NCBI RefSeq assembly: GCF_036346615.1
Contig: NZ_CP107836.1
Span: 4,650,001 to 4,714,000, forward strand
DNA length: 64,000 bases
Reading direction: 5' to 3'
Source: Streptomyces sp. NBC_00523
Lineage (GTDB): Bacteria > Actinomycetota > Actinomycetes > Streptomycetales > Streptomycetaceae
Below, piece by piece: positions 60,212-64,000 of the stretch. The notes beneath the pieces are model-generated. The model ran no database searches, was not told the DNA's origin, and saw only the letters and a list, made by a program, of their open reading frames with translations. The position numbers and the translations under genes were made by a program. Position 1 is the first letter of the stretch. Each line of letters begins with the position of its first letter.

Positions 60212-60790
60212 TCAGCGCGTCCGGGCGCTGTGCCGCGCCACGCGGGCGCGGTTCCCACAGGCGGGGCTGCACCACTGCTGGCCCGTGCGCAGGGCCGAGA
60301 AGAACAGCACGCAACTGGGCGCCGGACAGCGGCGGAGGAGTTCGCGGCGCGGCGAGGTCAGCAGCCGGGTGGCCGAGGCGCAGACCTGGGCGGCCACGAC
60401 GTCCATCACCCGCACCCCGTCCGGCCATTCGAGCCGCGGCCCGGTGTCCGGCCAGGTGACCGCGGCATGCCGGACGCCCCGCGCCCGCTCGGTCACCAGG
60501 CCGAGGGACGCGGCGGGCGGACGCCCTCGGTCGACCAGGGCGTCGAGCAGGTCCCGTACGGCCTCGCGGACGGCGCGCGCGGTCGTGACGTCCGGCGCGC
60601 CCACCTCCACGCGACTGTCGGCGCCCATGCCGAGGCGCGGGCGGTACGCGCCGATCCAGTGGGCCAGCCCGTGCGGGGTGCCGACCTCGTCGATCAGGGC
60701 GCCCGCCTCGTAATGCCACGAGCTGGTGAACTCGACCGCCAGGGGCTCGAGGGGGCGGATTTCGAGCGTGTCCTTGCCGTGTGTCGTCAT
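60212..60790 (-). CDS. CGNR zinc-finger (ABATE-domain) regulator
   Basis: 192 residues. N-terminal ABATE domain (EFTSSWHYEAGALIDEVGTP) and C-terminal zinc finger RRCPAPSCVLFFSALRTGQQ then WCSPACGNRARVARH, giving four Cys and the CGNR signature (CGNRARV). Such proteins are stress-responsive regulators. ATG at 60790 has GGGAGGG upstream. Divergent from the HPP gene with a palindrome in the shared region, which it may bind. Confidence 0.93.
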   Translation of the reverse strand: MTTHGKDTLEIRPLEPLAVEFTSSWHYEAGALIDEVGTPHGLAHWIGAYRPRLGMGADSRVEVGAPDVTTARAVREAVRDLLDALVDRGRPPAASLGLVTERARGVRHAAVTWPDTGPRLEWPDGVRVMDVVAAQVCASATRLLTSPRRELLRRCPAPSCVLFFSALRTGQQWCSPACGNRARVARHSARTR

Positions 60791-60900
60791 GCCGGCCCTC
60801 CCTGACCCGGGTACGGGGCGCCTTCGCCACGTACCCGGATTCTTCCAAGTTCCCCGAACGGCCGCGCCGTCGGGCAGCTGCGGGTACATTCAGATCGATG

Positions 60901-60919
60901 CTAATGGGTAAGCCATTAG
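60901..60919. promoter_or_regulatory. 7-5-7 palindrome between CGNR regulator and HPP genes
   Basis: ctaatgg-gtaag-ccattag is a perfect inverted repeat with a five-base spacer in an AT-rich patch. TAGCAT (minus strand, 60898-60903) and TAGTAC (plus strand, 60917-60922) at its edges could be -10 elements of divergent promoters, so a bound protein would repress both genes. Confidence 0.55.
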
Positions 60920-60946
60920 TACCCGACGCGAAGGGAACCCGACACG

Positions 60947-61483
60947 ATGACGCAGACCAGGCCCCCGGCCGAGGCCCCCGCCCCCGCGCGCCCCTGGCAC
61001 GCGACGCAGGCGCCGCCCCGGCCGAAGGCGCTGACCACGGTGGTCGCCACGGCGAGCAGCGTGATCGCCCTGACCCTCCTGGTGGCGGTGGGGGAGTGGT
61101 CGCACCAGGTCCTGCTCATCCCGCCGCTGGCGGCCAGCATGGCGCTGATCGCGGGCGCCTCCCAGACACCCCTCGGGCAGCCCCGCAGCGTGATCGGCGG
61201 CCAGCTCGTCTCCGCCCTGACCGGCTTCCTGGTCCTCGCCGTCCTCGGCCAGGGCGTCTGGTCCTCCGGCCTCGCGGGCGGCCTGGCCCTCGGTGCGATG
61301 CTGCTCCTCCGCGTCGCCCACTCACCCGCCGCCGCGACCGCCGTGATCGTGGCCGCCACCGCCACCGCCCCCTCCGCCGTCCCCTTCCTCACCCTGCTGG
61401 CGGCGGCGACGGTCCTCCTGGTGCTGGTGGGCCTGGTCGGCAACCGGGTCAACAGGCAGGCGTATCCGGTCTACTGGTGGTGA
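60947..61483 (+). CDS. HPP-family membrane protein
   Basis: 178 residues. Four membrane helices with the HPP signature region: LTTVVATASSVIALTLLVAV, QVLLIPPLAASMALIAGASQ, TPLGQPRSVIGGQLVSALTG (the family's P-x-x-Q-P-R motif), LRVAHSPAAATAVIVAATAT. HPP proteins include chloroplast nitrite carriers; the substrate here is unknown. Paired with a divergent CGNR regulator and an operator-like palindrome, so expression is probably induced by an outside compound. Confidence 0.9.
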   Translation: MTQTRPPAEAPAPARPWHATQAPPRPKALTTVVATASSVIALTLLVAVGEWSHQVLLIPPLAASMALIAGASQTPLGQPRSVIGGQLVSALTGFLVLAVLGQGVWSSGLAGGLALGAMLLLRVAHSPAAATAVIVAATATAPSAVPFLTLLAAATVLLVLVGLVGNRVNRQAYPVYWW

Positions 61484-61553
61484 CCCGGGCCCCGCGCCCG
61501 GCCCGCCCGTAATGCGGTCGCGGGCGGGGGCGTGCTGCTGGGATCATCGCTCC

Positions 61554-62345
61554 ATGCCCGAAACACCCGAAACCACGCCCGGTGAAGCCGCCCGGTTCGA
61601 CGCTCTCGTCGCCGAGGCGGACAGCGTCTCCGTCGAGGGGTGGGACTTCTCCTGGCTCGACGGGCGGGCCACCGAGCAGCGGCCCTCCTGGGGATACGCG
61701 CGGGCCATGGGGGAGCGGATGGGGCGGGCGCGGGCCGCGCTCGACATCCAGACGGGCGGGGGTGAGGTGCTGGCCTCCGTGCCGGAGCTGCCGCCGCTCG
61801 CCGTCGCCACCGAGTCCTGGCCGCCCAACATCGCCCGGGCCACGGCGTTGCTGCACCCGCGCGGGGTGGCCGTCGTGGCGGACGAGGACGAGCCGCCGCT
61901 GCCGTTCGGGGACGGGGCGTTCGACCTGGTGGTCAGCCGGCATCCGGTGACCACGTGGTGGACGGAGATCGCCCGGGTACTGGCCCCCGGCGGCACGTAC
62001 TTCTCGCAACAGGTGGGCCCCGCGAGCGTCTTCGAGCTGGTCGAGTACTTCCTCGGGCCGCAGCCCCCGGAGGTGCGCGGCGCGCGCGACCCGGAGCGGG
62101 CGCGGGCCGACGCCGAGGCGGCCGGGCTCGACGTCGTGGACCTGCGGGCGGAACGGCTGCGCACCGAGTTCTCCGACATCGGGGCCGTCGTCTACTTCCT
62201 GCGCAAGGTGATCTGGATGGTGCCCGGCTTCACCGTCGAGCGGTACCGGCCCCAACTCGCCGCACTGCACCACCGCCTCGAAACCGAGGGCCCGTTCGTC
62301 GCCCACACCACCCGCTTCCTGATCGAGGCCCGCAAACCCGCGTGA
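61554..62345 (+). CDS. Class I SAM-dependent methyltransferase
   Basis: 263 residues. SAM fold with ALDIQTGGGEVLASVPELPP (motif I, D-x-x-x-G-x-G), VAVVADEDEPPLPFGDGAFD and LVVSRHPVTTWWTEIARVLA, PGGTYFSQQVG. Close to the ubiquinone/menaquinone-biosynthesis-like and rRNA-type branch but substrate unknown. ATG at 61554; the N-terminus ETTPGEAARFDALVAEADSV is helical. Single gene. Confidence 0.88.
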   Translation: MPETPETTPGEAARFDALVAEADSVSVEGWDFSWLDGRATEQRPSWGYARAMGERMGRARAALDIQTGGGEVLASVPELPPLAVATESWPPNIARATALLHPRGVAVVADEDEPPLPFGDGAFDLVVSRHPVTTWWTEIARVLAPGGTYFSQQVGPASVFELVEYFLGPQPPEVRGARDPERARADAEAAGLDVVDLRAERLRTEFSDIGAVVYFLRKVIWMVPGFTVERYRPQLAALHHRLETEGPFVAHTTRFLIEARKPA

Positions 62346-62412
62346 GACGGGCGCCCCCACACGGCGCGAAAACTGGCACTCTGGTCGCGAGCGTTCGGGG
62401 AAGGAGCTGGCC

Positions 62413-62871
62413 ATGGACCTCGGCACCGACGGGGATGCCGCGCACGGCCCGCGCCGGGGTGGCGCCGAGTGGCTCAAGGGTGCCAGGATCGTCCGCGTCC
62501 TCGGGATCTTCTACCGCCCCGAGGGCCGGATGGGCGAGCCGGAGGCCGTCTCGTTCGTGCTGGACGACGGCCAGTCGGTCCGCCTGACCTGTGCCTCCGA
62601 CGGCACCCTGCACGTGGGCGCCGGCACCTGGCCGCAGCTGCCCGACTGGTGTGTGCCCGCCGCCCAGTGGGAGTTCGCCGAGCTCGCAGGTCTGCCGCAG
62701 GCTCCGGACGGCGGCTGGACGGTGCTGAGCACGGACGAGCGCCGGGACGCGCGGGGTGAGGTCCACGAGGCCGTGATCCGCTGCGAGGGCGGCCGTTTCG
62801 TGGTCGTCGGCGGGGACACCGTGGGCGTCCGCTTCACCCGGGGCCACCGGGGCGCGGCCGCCGCGACGTGA
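62413..62871 (+). CDS. Hypothetical protein
   Basis: 152 residues, soluble, beta-rich, no family assigned. Marks: ARIVRVLGIFYRPEGRMGEP, SFVLDDGQSVRLTCASDGTL, and GGRFVVVGGDTVGVRF. Two Cys (LTCASD, IRCEGG) and many Trp. A GGAGCTGGCC before the ATG gives GGAG as ribosome site. Adjacent to the methyltransferase gene on the same strand but 67 bases away. Confidence 0.68.
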   Translation: MDLGTDGDAAHGPRRGGAEWLKGARIVRVLGIFYRPEGRMGEPEAVSFVLDDGQSVRLTCASDGTLHVGAGTWPQLPDWCVPAAQWEFAELAGLPQAPDGGWTVLSTDERRDARGEVHEAVIRCEGGRFVVVGGDTVGVRFTRGHRGAAAAT

Positions 62872-62935
62872 CGGAACGGCATCGGGTGCCAACTCCCGCC
62901 GCCGCGCGCCGGATCGCCGTTCCATACTCGTACCC

Positions 62936-63505
62936 ATGACCTCCGCGAGACGTACAGCCGCCCTGCTCCTGACCGCCGCCGCCCTCACGGGCTGCGGCCA
63001 GGTCCATGCCACCCCCGGTGACGCAGCGCCGCCTCCGGCCTCCGCCGTCTCCGTCCCGGAGAGCCCGGGCGACGGGCGGAGCGCAGAGCCGTCCGCCGAG
63101 CCGACCGCTGACCCGGCCGCCAGTCAGCACGTCGAGCAGGGCGGCGACGCCAACCCGCACTACGCCGAGAACCACGCCTTCCAGTCCACCCTCGACCTGT
63201 CCGACGCGGACCGCGTCCGGGGCGAGGCGGAGGTGAAGCGGGTGAAGCAGGGGCTCGCCGCGCTGGCGGAAGGGGGCAGGTCCACCGAGGAGACGGTCTT
63301 CCAGGCACTCCACGGCCTCGGATACCCGGACGGATCGGTCACCACGAGCAGCTTCGGAACGCATCGCACGTCCTTCACCGTGACCCTCGGGACCCTCTGC
63401 CTGGACGGCTCGCTGGACGGCATGGTCAACGGTCTCGTCAACGCCGAGGCGCACGGTCGCTACATGGAGGGAACGGGCTGCGTGAAGCCCCGGGGCGGCC
63501 ACTGA
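62936..63505 (+). CDS. Lipoprotein, function unknown
   Basis: 189 residues. Signal peptide (ARRTAALLLTAAALTGC) with lipobox ALTGC, lipidated at Cys20, followed by a Pro/Ser/Ala-rich wall linker (PPPASAVSVPESPGDGRSAE) and a soluble domain (LDLSDADRVRGEAEVKRVKQ; SFGTHRTSFTVTLGTLCLDG) with two Cys that may pair (C near 165 and C near 182). No enzyme motif. Probably a surface lipoprotein. Confidence 0.82.
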   Translation: MTSARRTAALLLTAAALTGCGQVHATPGDAAPPPASAVSVPESPGDGRSAEPSAEPTADPAASQHVEQGGDANPHYAENHAFQSTLDLSDADRVRGEAEVKRVKQGLAALAEGGRSTEETVFQALHGLGYPDGSVTTSSFGTHRTSFTVTLGTLCLDGSLDGMVNGLVNAEAHGRYMEGTGCVKPRGGH

Positions 63506-63639
63506 CGAGCGGAATGTGGACATCCTGTGGACGTCTCGGGCGTGTTTCCGGGGCCTGTCCCGGGGTGGGTGGTGTCCTCGCAGGTCAGAGACGTACGGCG
63601 AGGGCCGACCGGTGACCGGAGCGATGCCTTTCACTCTCG

Positions 63640-63750
63640 GAGAGTAATTATTTCGCGCCGCGGCACCCAGCATCACTTACGAAGGGTTATGGTGGAAACC
63701 CCCCCTCGGGCCGGTCCGTAACCCCCCCCACGGACCGGCCCGTTTTTTGT
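63640..63750 (+). ncRNA. Candidate small RNA with 9-10-codon micro-ORF and terminator
   Basis: After an AT-rich stretch (gtaattatttcg, 63644-63655) the sequence has GAAGGG (63681-63686), then ATG GTG at 63689/63692 opening MVETPPRAGP and a TAA at 63719-63721. The TAA lies at the end of the left arm of a strong rho-independent hairpin with a T-run. No gene follows on this strand (the next gene is convergent), so the unit would be a short independent transcript. Promoter elements are not clear. Alternatives: leader peptide of a lost gene, or a terminator for upstream read-through. Confidence 0.4.
63707..63748. terminator. Strong terminator with T-run
   Basis: A 13-bp perfect stem (cgggccggtccgt) with a 10-base C-rich loop, then six T residues at 63743-63748. 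The only hairpin in the window with a clear T-run. A second smaller palindrome (gcccggcgccgggc, 63751-63764) is next to it on the side of the aldo/keto reductase gene. Confidence 0.9.
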
Positions 63751-63775
63751 GCCCGGCGCCGGGCCGGACGCGCGC

Positions 63776-64000
63776 TCAGCCCCGCGCGGCCCAGATGTTG
63801 GTGCCCTCGGTGTCGACGGCGAAGACGTCGATCTCCTTCAGCTCCTCGGCCGACAGCTCCGGGCCCGCCAGCGCCGCGACGTTCTCCTCCAGCTGCCCCA
63901 CGCTCGACGCGCCGATCAGCGCGGACGTCATCCGGCTGTCGCGCAGCACCCACGTCAGGGCCAGCTGGGCGAGCGACTGGCCCCGGCGGCGCGCGATGTC
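63776..64000 (-). CDS. Aldo/keto reductase, C-terminal part
   Basis: 74 residues and a TGA stop; the N-terminus is beyond the right edge. The sequence DIARRRGQSLAQLALTWVLR, MTSALIGASSVGQLEENVAA and LSAEELKEIDVF matches the C-terminal nucleotide-binding region of aldo/keto reductases, with the AQLALTWVL segment and the IGASSVxQLEEN NADPH-binding helix. Subtype resembles YghZ/potassium-channel beta-type reductases acting on glyceraldehyde 3-phosphate or methylglyoxal; substrate uncertain. Confidence 0.92.
   Translation of the reverse strand, partial: DIARRRGQSLAQLALTWVLRDSRMTSALIGASSVGQLEENVAALAGPELSAEELKEIDVFAVDTEGTNIWAARG

Noticed and set aside
56971..60258. A 1095-codon minus-strand frame running through DinB, GNAT and neighbours
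   Set aside because: Only the DinB part has protein character; the rest is antisense or out of frame with recognised genes.

Overview
The window is high-GC actinobacterial DNA with strongly G/C-biased third codon positions, many GTG starts, tightly overlapping stop/start pairs (ATGA, GTGA) and family content (mycothiol S-conjugate amidase, DUF4307, DasR-type operator, near absence of TTA codons) that point to a Streptomyces chromosome, probably the conserved core. No integrase, transposase, prophage, CRISPR array, tRNA or rRNA was seen. Left third (1-29 kb): the C-terminal part of glutamate dehydrogenase, a RelE/Phd-type toxin-antitoxin pair, msrA, metB, an atypical sigma factor with a coupled small membrane protein, MarR and threonine dehydratase genes, a DrrAB-type exporter, greA, mca, a large STAND/NB-ARC ATPase with TPRs, a frameshifted Uma2 gene next to coding debris, a DUF255 thioredoxin-fold protein, hemolysin III, GTP-dependent PEP carboxykinase, a truncated secreted-protein remnant, an AlaA-like aminotransferase, an arylamine N-acetyltransferase, a CPBP protease coupled to a NarL-type two-component system, and a secreted serine protease.

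Middle (30-41 kb): two divergent operons form a coherent catabolic divergon. Leftward: a D-aminoacylase-type amidohydrolase and a PLP D-amino-acid deaminase-like enzyme. Rightward: a PfkB (KDG-type) kinase, an IclR regulator, a RidA protein and a GntP-type aldonate permease. A perfect palindrome lies between them. I infer a pathway for N-acetylglucosaminate/glucosaminate, the oxidised chitin end product. A chitinase with a near-consensus DasR site lies 2.4 kb further on, beyond a membrane Ser/Thr kinase.

Right (41.6-51 kb): a Tad/Flp pilus locus: a conserved first gene, CpaB, TadZ/CpaE, two TadE-like proteins, CpaF ATPase, TadB, TadC, a small coupled ORF, the Flp pilin, a TadG-like protein, a lipoprotein and an OmpA-domain protein. 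The only two in-frame TTA codons I found in the window are in this locus, which suggests bldA control. The matching prepilin peptidase is 8.4 kb away at 59.4 kb. Between and beyond lie an FG-GAP repeat protein, an ABC-F ATPase, DUF2071, BrkB, DinB, GNAT, DUF192, a CGNR regulator divergent from an HPP-family protein, a methyltransferase, a lipoprotein, a possible small RNA with a micro-ORF and strong terminator, and the C-terminal end of an aldo/keto reductase at the right edge.
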